Assembly (NCBI GenBank): GCA_023436585.1
Contig: JAEZIN010000029.1
Location: 186,001 to 250,000 of the forward strand
Reading direction: 5' to 3'
DNA from: Bacillota bacterium
GTDB taxonomy: Bacteria > Bacillota > Clostridia > Christensenellales > Aristaeellaceae
DNA length: 64,000 nucleotides
Under the pieces are notes generated by a model, which was not told where the DNA came from, did no database searches, and saw nothing but the letters and a program-made list of their open reading frames with translations. Position numbers and translations under genes: made by a program. Each line of letters starts with the position of its first letter. The first letter of the stretch is position 1. Shown here one piece after another: positions 35,204 through 43,422 of the stretch.

Positions 35204-36218
35204 GCTCCGGCTGAAGAAACTGCTGAAACGCTGGGAACTGTACCTTTTGCTGATGCTGGTGGCCGAGATCCTGATCTTTGGCCAAATCAATCCCAAGTTC
35301 CTGATGCCGCGGGTACTGCTTGGCAGCATCAACGACTTCATGTCCATCTGCATCATCTCCCTGTTTGTGACCTTTGTTTTGATCACCGGGGGCATGGACA
35401 TACAGTCCGGTTCCATTGTCGGCCTTACCTCCATTACCATCGGCGTCCTGTGGAACGACGCCGGCATGAGCATCTGGCTGGCCAGCGGCCTGGGGCTTTT
35501 AGTCGGCGCGCTGTGCGGCATGCTCAGCGGATTCTTTGTGGCCTATACGGGCGTGCAGCCCATGGTGGTTACGCTGGGCGGCTCCTTCCTCTATTCCGGC
35601 CTGGCCCTGGCGGTAACGAACTTCTCTACCACCGAAGCCTACAAAGGCATCAGCGGATTCCCCGAGGCCTTCACCAAAATGGCCAAGGGCCGCATTGACA
35701 AGGTGATCCCGTACCAGCTGTTCATCTTCTTGGGACTCATCCTGCTGGCATACATCCTGCTCCACCGCTTAAAGTACGGGCGCAAGGTGTTCCTGTGCGG
35801 TGTCAATCGTAGCGCGGCCTCCTACTGCGCCATCAAGACAAAGCGCATCGTCATGAGCACCTACATGCTCTCCGGCATGAGCGCCTCCCTGGCCGGCATC
35901 CTTTTAACAGCCTACCTTGGCACCGCCAAGGCGGACCTGGGCAAGGAGCTGACGCTGCCCATCATCACCGCCGTAGTGCTGGGGGGAACCTCCAACCTGG
36001 GCGGCAGCGGAAGTGTCATCGGCACGGCCCTGGCAGCATTATTGATCGGGGTACTGCGCTTCGGGCTTTCCATGGCCGGGGTCAGCACCCAATACCTCGA
36101 TATCCCGGTGGGCGTACTTCTGGTGGTATCCGTGGCGATCCGGTTCGCCATGCAGAATTCCAGGGTCCAAATTTTCTTCCACCGGCTCTTCCACAGGCGG
36201 GAATCCATCCGCAAATAG
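35196..36218 (+). CDS. lsrD: AI-2 import permease LsrD
   Basis: A 340-residue CUT2 permease, the second channel subunit. Family blocks are TFVLITGGMDIQSGSIVGLT, VQPMVVTLGGSFLYSGLALA and LPIITAVVLGGTSNLGGSGS. ATG at 35196 behind GGGGGAGG overlaps lsrC by eight bases. It is followed by a 106-base gap before the binding-protein gene. Confidence 0.92.
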   Translation: MDKLRLKKLLKRWELYLLLMLVAEILIFGQINPKFLMPRVLLGSINDFMSICIISLFVTFVLITGGMDIQSGSIVGLTSITIGVLWNDAGMSIWLASGLGLLVGALCGMLSGFFVAYTGVQPMVVTLGGSFLYSGLALAVTNFSTTEAYKGISGFPEAFTKMAKGRIDKVIPYQLFIFLGLILLAYILLHRLKYGRKVFLCGVNRSAASYCAIKTKRIVMSTYMLSGMSASLAGILLTAYLGTAKADLGKELTLPIITAVVLGGTSNLGGSGSVIGTALAALLIGVLRFGLSMAGVSTQYLDIPVGVLLVVSVAIRFAMQNSRVQIFFHRLFHRRESIRK

Positions 36219-36324
36219 GCGGAATTGTCCAAGGAATGCCGGAAAATATCCGGTCCCAACCATGTTGTTATCGCGCGTTCGCAGGGCCGCGCGGTAAAAT
36301 AGAAAGTTCAGGAGGGGTTAATTC

Positions 36325-37386
36325 ATGAAACGTTTCCTTTCCAGGCTGCTGGTTGCCCTGATGGCAGTTGTGATGCTGACGGGTATCGTCGCCGCTTCCG
36401 CTGCCGACATCACCGTTGTGTTCGTACCCAAGCTCACCGGCAACGCCTTCTTTGAGAGCGCCAATGTGGGCGCCCAGGACTACGCCGCCAAGATCGGCTT
36501 CACCGTCAAGTATGACGGCAGCCCCGAAGCCGCTGTGGCCAACCAGGTTACCGTCATCAACAACGCCATCCAGCAGGGTGCTGACGCCGTGTGCGTTTCC
36601 TCTCTGGATGCCACGGGTCTGGACGCTGTCATGAAGGAAGCCAAGGATGCCGGCCTGGCCGTCGTCACCTGGGACTCCGACGTTTCCGGCGATGCCCGCA
36701 CCGTGATGGTTTCCCAGGGCACCCCCGACATCCTGGGCAAAATGCTGGTGGACATGCTGGCTGATTCCTTGAAGAACCGCGGCAAGGATCCCGCTGTGGA
36801 TGCCATCAAGTACGCCTGGCACTATTCCCAGGCCACCGTTGCCGACCAGAACTCCTGGCAGGTAGCCGGCGAAGCCTACATCAAGGCCATCTACCCCAAC
36901 TGGGTCAACGTTGCCCCCGACAACTACTACAGCGAGCAGGATGCCGAAAAGGCCATCACCATCGGCGAATCAATCCTGACCGCCCATCCCGACATCGACG
37001 GCATCATCTGCAACGACTCCACCGCGCTGCCCGGCCAGGCGCAGGCCGCCCAGAACCTGGGTCTGGACAAGACCAAGGTTTCCATCACCGGCTTTGCCGC
37101 CCCCAACTCCATGAAGGACTATTGCCGCGCCGGTATCCTCGAGCGCTGGGGCCTGTGGGATTGCAAGGTCCAGGGCGCCCTGGGCTGCTACCTGGCCTAC
37201 TACCTGGCCAGCGGCAACACCATCAAGGTCGGCGACAAGATCGACGTGCCTGAAATCGGCACCGTGGAAGTGATGCCCAACACCGTGCTGGATGCCAACG
37301 CCTACACCGCTGAGGATTCCGGCGTGGTGCTCCTGCCCGAGCGCGTTGTGTTCACCGCCGAAAATATGGACAACTTCAACTTCTAA
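36325..37386 (+). CDS. lsrB: AI-2 binding protein
   Basis: A 353-residue periplasmic-binding-protein type I receptor for AI-2. Residues that contact AI-2 in Salmonella LsrB can be aligned by eye: Lys in FVPKLTG, Asp in TWDSDVSG, Asp-Gln in VADQNSW, Pro in ALPGQAQAA. The Ala two residues after that Pro appears replaced by Gln. The C-terminal end (GIVLLPERVIF-type, here VVLLPERVVFTAENMDNFNF) matches E. coli. The signal peptide ends ASAAD and has no lipobox cysteine, unlike most Gram-positive receptors. ATG follows GGAGGGG. A strong hairpin follows the gene. Confidence 0.94.
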   Translation: MKRFLSRLLVALMAVVMLTGIVAASAADITVVFVPKLTGNAFFESANVGAQDYAAKIGFTVKYDGSPEAAVANQVTVINNAIQQGADAVCVSSLDATGLDAVMKEAKDAGLAVVTWDSDVSGDARTVMVSQGTPDILGKMLVDMLADSLKNRGKDPAVDAIKYAWHYSQATVADQNSWQVAGEAYIKAIYPNWVNVAPDNYYSEQDAEKAITIGESILTAHPDIDGIICNDSTALPGQAQAAQNLGLDKTKVSITGFAAPNSMKDYCRAGILERWGLWDCKVQGALGCYLAYYLASGNTIKVGDKIDVPEIGTVEVMPNTVLDANAYTAEDSGVVLLPERVVFTAENMDNFNF

Positions 37387-37426
37387 TACCCACGTTTAAT
37401 ACGCAACCCTGTCCCATTATCAGCAG

Positions 37427-37457
37427 GTGTGGCCGCGACCCTGCATCGCGGCCACAC
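37427..37457 (+). promoter_or_regulatory. Stabilising hairpin after lsrB
   Basis: A perfect 12-bp stem (GTGTGGCCGCGA with its complement) and 7-base loop, without a T run, lie between lsrB and lsrF. Such hairpins often protect binding-protein mRNA so that more receptor is made than the rest of the operon. Confidence 0.6.
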
Positions 37458-37500
37458 TTACGCATATTATCTTGCCGTGTTTTAAAGGAGGATGACCCGA

Positions 37501-38382
37501 ATGCCGGATATTGAAGCACTCAAAGTCGCCAAGAACTACCGCGTGGATGAACCCTTTGCCAATCAGGGGGGCTTTCATGTGAAGGGTTCCAACAACCTGG
37601 ATTGGGGCATGAAAAAGCACCTGTCCAACATCTTTGATCCCAAGAGCGGCAATACGGTTATGTTTGCCTTTGACCACGGATATTTCATGGGATCGACCGC
37701 CGGCCTGGAACGGCTGGACATCGTGATTCCGCAGCTGATCCCCAGCATCGATGTGCTGATGGGAACAAGAGGCGCGCTGCGCTCCTGTGTGCCGCCGGAC
37801 TGCCGCAAGGCCGTGGCGCTGCGCGTATCCTCCGGCTCCTCCATGCTGGATGAGGATTTGAGTCATGAAGTCATTGCTGTGGACATCGAGGATTCCATCC
37901 GCATGAATGCGGACTGCCTGGCGGTGCAGACCTTTATCGGCGCTGATGGACAATTGTCCAGTATCGATAACCTGAGCCGCACCATCAACTTAGGTTATCG
38001 CTACTCCATCCCCACCCTGGGCGTGGTGGCTGTGGGCAAGAACATGGAGCGAACCGACCGCTTCTTCAAGCTGGCTACCCGTATTGTGGCGGAAATGGGC
38101 GCGCACATCATCAAGACCTATTACTGCGACAACTTTGAAGAAATCGTGGCTGCCTGCCCCGTGCCCATCGTGGTGGCCGGCGGCAAAAAGCTTTCCGAGC
38201 CCGACGCCCTCACCCTGGCCTACCGTTCCATGCAGGGCGGCGCCCGGGGCCTGGATATGGGCCGGAACATCTTCCAGAGCGAGCATCCCGTAGCGATGGC
38301 GGAATCCATCCGCAAGATCGTGCACGAAGGCTATACCGATAAGCAAGCCTATGAGTTCTACCTGGAAGAGGCCAACAAATAA
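37501..38382 (+). CDS. lsrF: 3-hydroxy-5-phosphonooxypentane-2,4-dione thiolase
   Basis: A 293-residue class I aldolase-like barrel that in E. coli transfers an acetyl group from the isomerised phospho-AI-2 to CoA, giving acetyl-CoA and dihydroxyacetone phosphate. Features are FAFDHGYFMGSTAGLE, VLMGTRGALRSCVPP, and the Schiff-base-position Lys in HIIKTYYCDNFEEIV, then VVAGGKKLSE and GGARGLDMGRNIFQSEHP. An upstream ATG abuts AAAGGAGG, so 37501 is the start. It is the last gene of the operon; lsrG does not follow. Confidence 0.95.
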   Translation: MPDIEALKVAKNYRVDEPFANQGGFHVKGSNNLDWGMKKHLSNIFDPKSGNTVMFAFDHGYFMGSTAGLERLDIVIPQLIPSIDVLMGTRGALRSCVPPDCRKAVALRVSSGSSMLDEDLSHEVIAVDIEDSIRMNADCLAVQTFIGADGQLSSIDNLSRTINLGYRYSIPTLGVVAVGKNMERTDRFFKLATRIVAEMGAHIIKTYYCDNFEEIVAACPVPIVVAGGKKLSEPDALTLAYRSMQGGARGLDMGRNIFQSEHPVAMAESIRKIVHEGYTDKQAYEFYLEEANK

Positions 38383-38403
38383 CCTTTTTGTGAATTCCCT
38401 GAG

Positions 38404-38440
38404 CCGTCTCCGCACGATTGCGTGCGGAGGCGGTTCTTTT
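38404..38440 (+). terminator. Terminator of the lsrACDBF operon
   Basis: A 13-bp stem (38404-38416 with 38421-38433, one mismatch) with ATTG loop and TTCTTTT. Confidence 0.9.
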
Positions 38441-38518
38441 GATTAGGGACTCAAAAATAGCCATAGCTTCATGCGGCAAAATGTCACCATATTTGGTTTA
38501 TTTTAGATATTTACTGCA

Positions 38519-38547
38519 TGTACAAACGCCTTGCGCAAGATTATAAT
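38519..38547 (+). promoter_or_regulatory. Promoter of the ABC-2 operon
   Basis: TGTACA (38519-38524), 17-base spacer, TATAAT (38542-38547). Confidence 0.6.
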
Positions 38548-38590
38548 GACACAAGGCAATCATTGAGACTGCATAAGAGGATGGTGTCCC

Positions 38591-39577
38591 ATGGCGCTGA
38601 TTGAAGTCCGCGATTTGAAAAAAACATTTGAGTATACCAAAAAAGAGGAAGGCATGAAGGCCTCCTTTAGAAGTCTTTTCCACCGGGAGAAGCTGTACAA
38701 ACATGCCGTGAAGGGTATTGATTTCTCGCTGGAGAAGGGCGAGATGGTTGGCTTTTTGGGCCCTAACGGCGCGGGGAAAACCACTACACTGAAAATGCTT
38801 TCCGGCATTCTCTTTCCCACTGCCGGTCACGCCTCCGTCATGGGCTATGTGCCCTGGGAGCGGAAAAAGGATTTCAAAATGCGTTTTGCCATCGTCATGG
38901 GGCAAAAGAGTCAATTGTGGTGGGACCTGCCTGCCGTGGAATCCTTTGCGCTAAACCGCCACATTTACGAAATCAACGAAGCCGAGTACCGCAAGACGTT
39001 GGGCGAACTGACGGAACTTTTGGACGTCAAGCATTTGATGGGCGTGCAGGTTCGGCGGCTGTCGCTGGGCGAGAGGATGAAGATGGAGCTCATCGCCTCG
39101 CTTTTACACAAGCCCGAGGTGATGTTCCTGGATGAGCCCACCATCGGCCTGGACATTATTTCTCAAAAACGCATCCGGGAGTTTCTGCGCAGCTACAACC
39201 GGGAGAAGCAAACCACGGTACTGTTGACCAGCCATTCCATCAGTGATATCGAGGACCTGTGCCGCCGCACCATCGTTGTGGCCGACGGAGCCATCGCCTA
39301 TGACGGGGAGCTGAAAAAGATCAACGGCCTGTTCGGCGAACGTAAGCGCATACAGGTCACCTTTGAAACCGAGGAAGCGGCGCAAATGGACCTCAGCCGC
39401 TACGGGATATTGTGCAGCCGGGAGGGCATGCAGGCGGTTATTGAAGTGGATCGGGACCAGGTGCGCGAAATTTCCCGCACGATGCTGGAAACGCTGCCGG
39501 TAACGGATTTCAATATCGGGGATATTCCCGTGGAGGAGGGCATAGCGCGGCTGTATACGGGGGGGAATGGGCAATGA
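38591..39577 (+). CDS. ABC-2 transporter ATP-binding protein
   Basis: A 328-residue ATPase of the COG4586 type, which works with two distinct ABC-2 permeases. Walker A is GPNGAGKTTTLK (about residue 60), the Q-loop VMGQKSQLWWDLP is characteristic of this group, the signature is LSLGERMKMELI, Walker B MFLDEPTIGLD, and the switch His in LTSHSISD. The start ATG follows a weak ribosome site. The stop overlaps the first permease by four bases. Cargo is unknown; relatives occur in many Firmicutes and cyanobacteria. Confidence 0.92.
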   Translation: MALIEVRDLKKTFEYTKKEEGMKASFRSLFHREKLYKHAVKGIDFSLEKGEMVGFLGPNGAGKTTTLKMLSGILFPTAGHASVMGYVPWERKKDFKMRFAIVMGQKSQLWWDLPAVESFALNRHIYEINEAEYRKTLGELTELLDVKHLMGVQVRRLSLGERMKMELIASLLHKPEVMFLDEPTIGLDIISQKRIREFLRSYNREKQTTVLLTSHSISDIEDLCRRTIVVADGAIAYDGELKKINGLFGERKRIQVTFETEEAAQMDLSRYGILCSREGMQAVIEVDRDQVREISRTMLETLPVTDFNIGDIPVEEGIARLYTGGNGQ

Positions 39578-40383
39578 CCCTGAGAAAATACCTGTACTCC
39601 TTTGGCCTTGGGCTCAAGGAGACCATGGCTTACCGGGCGGATTTCTGGATGGGGCTGGCCAGCGCGGCCTTCCCCATCATCATTCAAATCTTTATGTGGC
39701 AGGCGCTGTACAAAGGCGCGGGGTCCGATGCGCTCTTCGGCCGGGAATATCATCAAATGCTGGCCTACTCCGTTTCGGCGGCCATCTTGTGGCGGCTTTT
39801 GCGCACGGGCTTTGAGTACGACATCAACGACGATATCAAAAACGGCGGCCTGAGCAAATATGTCATCCGGCCAGTGGGCTATCTCCCTTACCGGCTTAGC
39901 TGCTTTCTGGGGCAGAAAATCGGCGTGCTGCTGGGCGGATTGATTCTCCTGGCCCTGGCGCTTACCGGTGTCGGGCTGTACTTTCACGCTTCGCCGGTAC
40001 AGCTTTCCGGTGTGCTTCTGTTTATCCCGGTACTGCTGGGCGCGCTGATATTGAACTTTTTGATTTTCTTCTGCGTGGGCATGTGGGCTTTCTGGCTGTC
40101 GGAGATCGGGTTTTTGTTCGAGGCCGTGCGCATTGTCATCGTGGTACTCAGCGGCGGCATCTTTCCCCTGGAGATATTCGGGGATACTGTATGCAGGCTT
40201 TTGAAATTCCTGCCCTTTGCCTATGCTGTTGGCTTCCCGGTGGATGTGCTGGTGGGCACGGTGACCGGCACAGCGGTGTTGGCGGGAATTGCATCCCAAA
40301 TGATCTGGATCGTGCTGATGACATTGATCAGTTGGCTTTTGTGGAACCTGGGCTCGAAAAAATTCCTGGCGGCGGGAGGCTGA
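39574..40383 (+). CDS. ABC-2 permease, first subunit (COG4587-like)
   Basis: A 269-residue membrane protein with six hydrophobic helices and an N-terminal amphipathic segment (YRADFWMGLASAAFPIIIQI). The pattern GGLSKYVIRPVGYLPYRLSC after helix 2 and FLPFAYAVGFPVDVLVGTVT near the end are usual for this subunit. It is coupled to the ATPase gene by a 4-base overlap and is followed four bases later by the second permease. Confidence 0.9.
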   Translation: MTLRKYLYSFGLGLKETMAYRADFWMGLASAAFPIIIQIFMWQALYKGAGSDALFGREYHQMLAYSVSAAILWRLLRTGFEYDINDDIKNGGLSKYVIRPVGYLPYRLSCFLGQKIGVLLGGLILLALALTGVGLYFHASPVQLSGVLLFIPVLLGALILNFLIFFCVGMWAFWLSEIGFLFEAVRIVIVVLSGGIFPLEIFGDTVCRLLKFLPFAYAVGFPVDVLVGTVTGTAVLAGIASQMIWIVLMTLISWLLWNLGSKKFLAAGG

Positions 40384-40387
40384 TTGC

Positions 40388-41188
40388 ATGAAGGAGATCA
40401 AGAAGCACCTGGCCTTGTGGGGCATTTTAATGAAGAACAGCCTCATGGGCCAATTGGAATACCGCATGAATTTCTTTACCGGCATCGCCATGGAATTGGG
40501 GTACTTTCTGGCCAAGATTGTGTACATGATTGTAATCTACAAAACCGGCGTACCCATCAACGGACTGACGCCAGACGAGGTGCTGGTGTTCTTCGGCACT
40601 TACATGATCGCCACCGGCCCTTACGCCGGCATGTATATGATGAACCTGTTCGGCATCGGCCGCCAGGTGCAGTCGGGGGAGCTGGATTTGCTGCTGGTCA
40701 AGCCCGTGTCCCTGCAGTTCATTTTAACACTCAAGCGCAGCGACATCGCCCTTTTCACGGTGGATGTGCTGCTGGGCATCGTGGCGGTGGTGATCGGCCT
40801 TGTCCGCATGGCGGTGCCGGTAGGCGTGCTGGATGTGCTGGGGTACATGGGGTATCTCATCACCGGCTCTTTGATCGCTTATGCCATGTTCCTTCTGCCG
40901 CAGGTACTGGCCTTCAAGCTCATCAAGACCAATTCCCTGGCCGGGCTGGTGGACAGCTCCTGGGATTTTAACAATATGCCCATGGGCATTTATAGCCGGC
41001 TCATCCAGCAGATCGGCGCCTTCGTGCTGCCCATCTTTGTGATTACCAATTTTCCAGCGCTGTTCATTCTCAAAAAAATGGAGCCGCTGTATGCCGTGTG
41101 GGGCATCGCGGGGCCGTTTATCTGGCTGTTTTTGACCAGCTATCTTTTTAACCTGGGACTCAAGCATTATCAAAGTGCCAGCAGCTAA
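40388..41188 (+). CDS. ABC-2 permease, second subunit (COG3694-like)
   Basis: A 266-residue membrane protein, six helices, homologous in layout to the preceding subunit: NSLMGQLEYRMNFFTGIAME at the start, SGELDLLLVKPVSLQFILTL after helix 2, and MPMGIYSRLIQQIGAFVLPI near the end. The two permeases probably form a heterodimer with the ATPase. Confidence 0.9.
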   Translation: MKEIKKHLALWGILMKNSLMGQLEYRMNFFTGIAMELGYFLAKIVYMIVIYKTGVPINGLTPDEVLVFFGTYMIATGPYAGMYMMNLFGIGRQVQSGELDLLLVKPVSLQFILTLKRSDIALFTVDVLLGIVAVVIGLVRMAVPVGVLDVLGYMGYLITGSLIAYAMFLLPQVLAFKLIKTNSLAGLVDSSWDFNNMPMGIYSRLIQQIGAFVLPIFVITNFPALFILKKMEPLYAVWGIAGPFIWLFLTSYLFNLGLKHYQSASS

Positions 41189-41201
41189 TGGAGGTGCCGT
41201 T

Positions 41202-42158
41202 ATGCTTCAAAATGTGGAGCAGATGCTTCTTCTCGAATACGGCATTAAAGCGCTGTCCCTTGAGGCGGTACCCGCGGGCTGGTCCGCCTCCGCATGGAAG
41301 GTGCATACGGGCAGCGGCGACTATTTTTTGAAGGTGTACGATAAAAACAAGCCATCCACCAAGGGGTGGGTGGAGCGGATCGATGCGTATATGCCAGCTG
41401 TCCTTTGGCTGAATGAAAACACCAGGCTGCGCGGGAAAATGATAGCGCCTATCCTTGCCAAGGACGGGGCGTATAAAAAGGAAGACGCGGATTATCTGTA
41501 CATGGTGTTTCCTTTTATATATGGGCAAACCATCGGCGGTGGACGATTAAGCCCTGGCCAGGCGCGCGAAATCGCGCAGATTGTTGCCGAACTGCATCAA
41601 TATGATACCGGGATACCGGTGAACACAACAAGCTTGCGTGAAACCTTTGATGTTTCCTTTTGCACTGACTTGGCCGGCTGGCTGGAGAATACGCACCAGG
41701 TAGATCCGATGGATGATGTGTTTACCGAGCATAAGAAAGAACTGATATATGCCATCGCAGCCCTTGAAAGGGAAGCAGCCTCTTTGCGTAACGCTCCCAT
41801 ACGTTATGCCCTATGCCACACGGACATACACGGCTGGAACCTGATGCAAGGGGAAAGCCTTTTCCTCATCGACTGGGAAGGGTTGAGGCTCGCGCCGGTG
41901 GAGGCCGATCTTTTTTCCTTTACGGACACCTTCTTTTTCGCGGACGCGTGGCAGGATTTTATGGCCGTCTACCAGGCCGCGCATCAGGATTACCGGGTCA
42001 ATGAGGACGCGATGTGTTTTTTCAGGCTGCGCCGCAGGCTGGAGGATATTCACGCGTTCGCGCAGAGCATCCTTAAGGATAATCTGTCGCGTGAGGAGAA
42101 GGACAAGGCGCTTCATTACCTGAAACAGGAATGTGGTCTTTTGCATGGCATGCAATAG
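41202..42158 (+). CDS. Aminoglycoside phosphotransferase-like kinase
   Basis: A 318-residue APH/choline-kinase fold protein. The catalytic loop is CHTDIHGWNLM (H-x-D-x4-N pattern) and the metal-binding loop LIDWEGLRLAP replaces the usual DFD/DxD. An ATP-binding Lys is likely in YFLKVYDKN. It starts 13 bases after the ABC permease with GGAGG in between, so it may belong to that operon. It could phosphorylate an antibiotic or a normal small molecule. With an exporter next to it, resistance is possible but unproven. Confidence 0.82.
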   Translation: MLQNVEQMLLLEYGIKALSLEAVPAGWSASAWKVHTGSGDYFLKVYDKNKPSTKGWVERIDAYMPAVLWLNENTRLRGKMIAPILAKDGAYKKEDADYLYMVFPFIYGQTIGGGRLSPGQAREIAQIVAELHQYDTGIPVNTTSLRETFDVSFCTDLAGWLENTHQVDPMDDVFTEHKKELIYAIAALEREAASLRNAPIRYALCHTDIHGWNLMQGESLFLIDWEGLRLAPVEADLFSFTDTFFFADAWQDFMAVYQAAHQDYRVNEDAMCFFRLRRRLEDIHAFAQSILKDNLSREEKDKALHYLKQECGLLHGMQ

Positions 42159-42187
42159 CGACAGGCTTTTAATGGTGGATGTGTTCC

Positions 42188-43255
42188 TTATTTCTGAAGA
42201 AGAGGGCTTAAACTGACCTCCCCCTCCTCATAAACGATATCCGCAAGACGGCCATTGCTTTTCATTTCAAATTGCGTAAAGCTATCCATGCTTGTTATCT
42301 CTGCGTCATACAGGGATAGGCCGCCAAATCCATTCTTCGCCACAATCAGCTCCCTGTTGACGTGCATGTATTCTATAGGAACCATCTGTTTGGGTACAGG
42401 GTCAAAATACGCTACATGCGAGCGGTGCAGGCCGTAGCCGAAGGAAAAGGTGAAGATCAGCTCCTGCTTGCCATCGCCATTCAGGTCGCAAAGCTCCATG
42501 CTGGTTACGCCAAAGCCGCCCGACCCCACACCCAGGGGATATACAATGCCGTCGTATAAAAGATATGACTCGCAGGAGGCATCATATTTGAAAACCGAGT
42601 AACCGGTGGCTTCCTTCATACCGGCCGGCGTGATGTTATAGCAGGTATCCTTGTCATAACGTGTGTTATAATCCCCTTGCAAAGCCAGAAACTCCTCCAC
42701 ACCATCCTGTGTACCGGTAATGGCAACGGCGGCCGGTATTTCGCCTTCATATCGTTCCACCTGATAGATGCTCCAGATATATTCGCTTTTCAATTTGCCG
42801 GTGCTGTCCTTGCGGACCTGCGCCAGCCATATTTCGTCATCCAAGAAGTACAGCCGGTAGACTATACCTTCTGAAATGTTTGAAATGATATACTGGCGGC
42901 GTTCCTGGAAAGCTGTGATATCGGGAATTCCGAAGCCCTCCATCAGGAAGCTGCTCTGAAATGCCGCATCGCTGAATGCCTCCTGCTGACAAGTAACCTG
43001 CATGCTTCTCCTGTTCGCGTTTTGATCTGTAATGAAGAAGGTATCCTTTGATATTTCGTAGTACTCCTCAAACCCATCAAGCGCAAGGAAAGAACTGAGC
43101 GGATTCATATAGATCTGCTTTTTGAAGGCGTATGTACCGTACACCTCTTCCCGTGTGACGTCTGCCGATACCATGGTCGGTACTTTCATGCCCTCAGCAA
43201 AGGCTGCCGCGTAAAACAGCATCAATACGAACGCAAGGATTGCAAATTTCTTCAA
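42188..43255 (-). CDS. Secreted protein of unknown function with FG-GAP-like loop
   Basis: A 355-residue protein, not recognised. It has a clear signal peptide (FAILAFVLMLFYAAAFA, cut after AFA). The mature part is acidic and beta-rich. Near residue 265 is ELCDLNGDGKQELIF, a calcium-binding-like D-x-N-x-D-G loop of the FG-GAP/VCBS kind, the only one present. Convergent with the phosphotransferase gene; it stands alone. A role outside the cell is likely. Confidence 0.7.
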   Translation of the reverse strand: MKKFAILAFVLMLFYAAAFAEGMKVPTMVSADVTREEVYGTYAFKKQIYMNPLSSFLALDGFEEYYEISKDTFFITDQNANRRSMQVTCQQEAFSDAAFQSSFLMEGFGIPDITAFQERRQYIISNISEGIVYRLYFLDDEIWLAQVRKDSTGKLKSEYIWSIYQVERYEGEIPAAVAITGTQDGVEEFLALQGDYNTRYDKDTCYNITPAGMKEATGYSVFKYDASCESYLLYDGIVYPLGVGSGGFGVTSMELCDLNGDGKQELIFTFSFGYGLHRSHVAYFDPVPKQMVPIEYMHVNRELIVAKNGFGGLSLYDAEITSMDSFTQFEMKSNGRLADIVYEEGEVSLSPLLQK

Positions 43256-43388
43256 GCCGCTATACCTCCCGGCGGTTTATTCCGCCTTTGTTTATAGAAC
43301 GAATCAAAATGGGAAACATTGCATGATGGGGGGCGTTTCTCATGATGCGCCTGCGGACAATTGGCGGTATTCAAAGTCCGCTCAGTAT

Positions 43389-43396
43389 GCTATAAT
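43389..43396 (+). promoter_or_regulatory. Extended -10 promoter of the ABC-F gene
   Basis: TGCTATAAT, a perfect extended -10, lies about 27 bases before the start; no good -35. The rest of the 167-base gap is featureless. Confidence 0.6.
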
Positions 43397-43422
43397 AAAA
43401 AGGTTATTATCATGAGGGGATT

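Noticed and set aside
38383..38590. Search for lsrG directly after lsrF
   Set aside because: A strong terminator follows lsrF at once, then a promoter for an unrelated ABC operon. No ORF of LsrG size is present in either direction.
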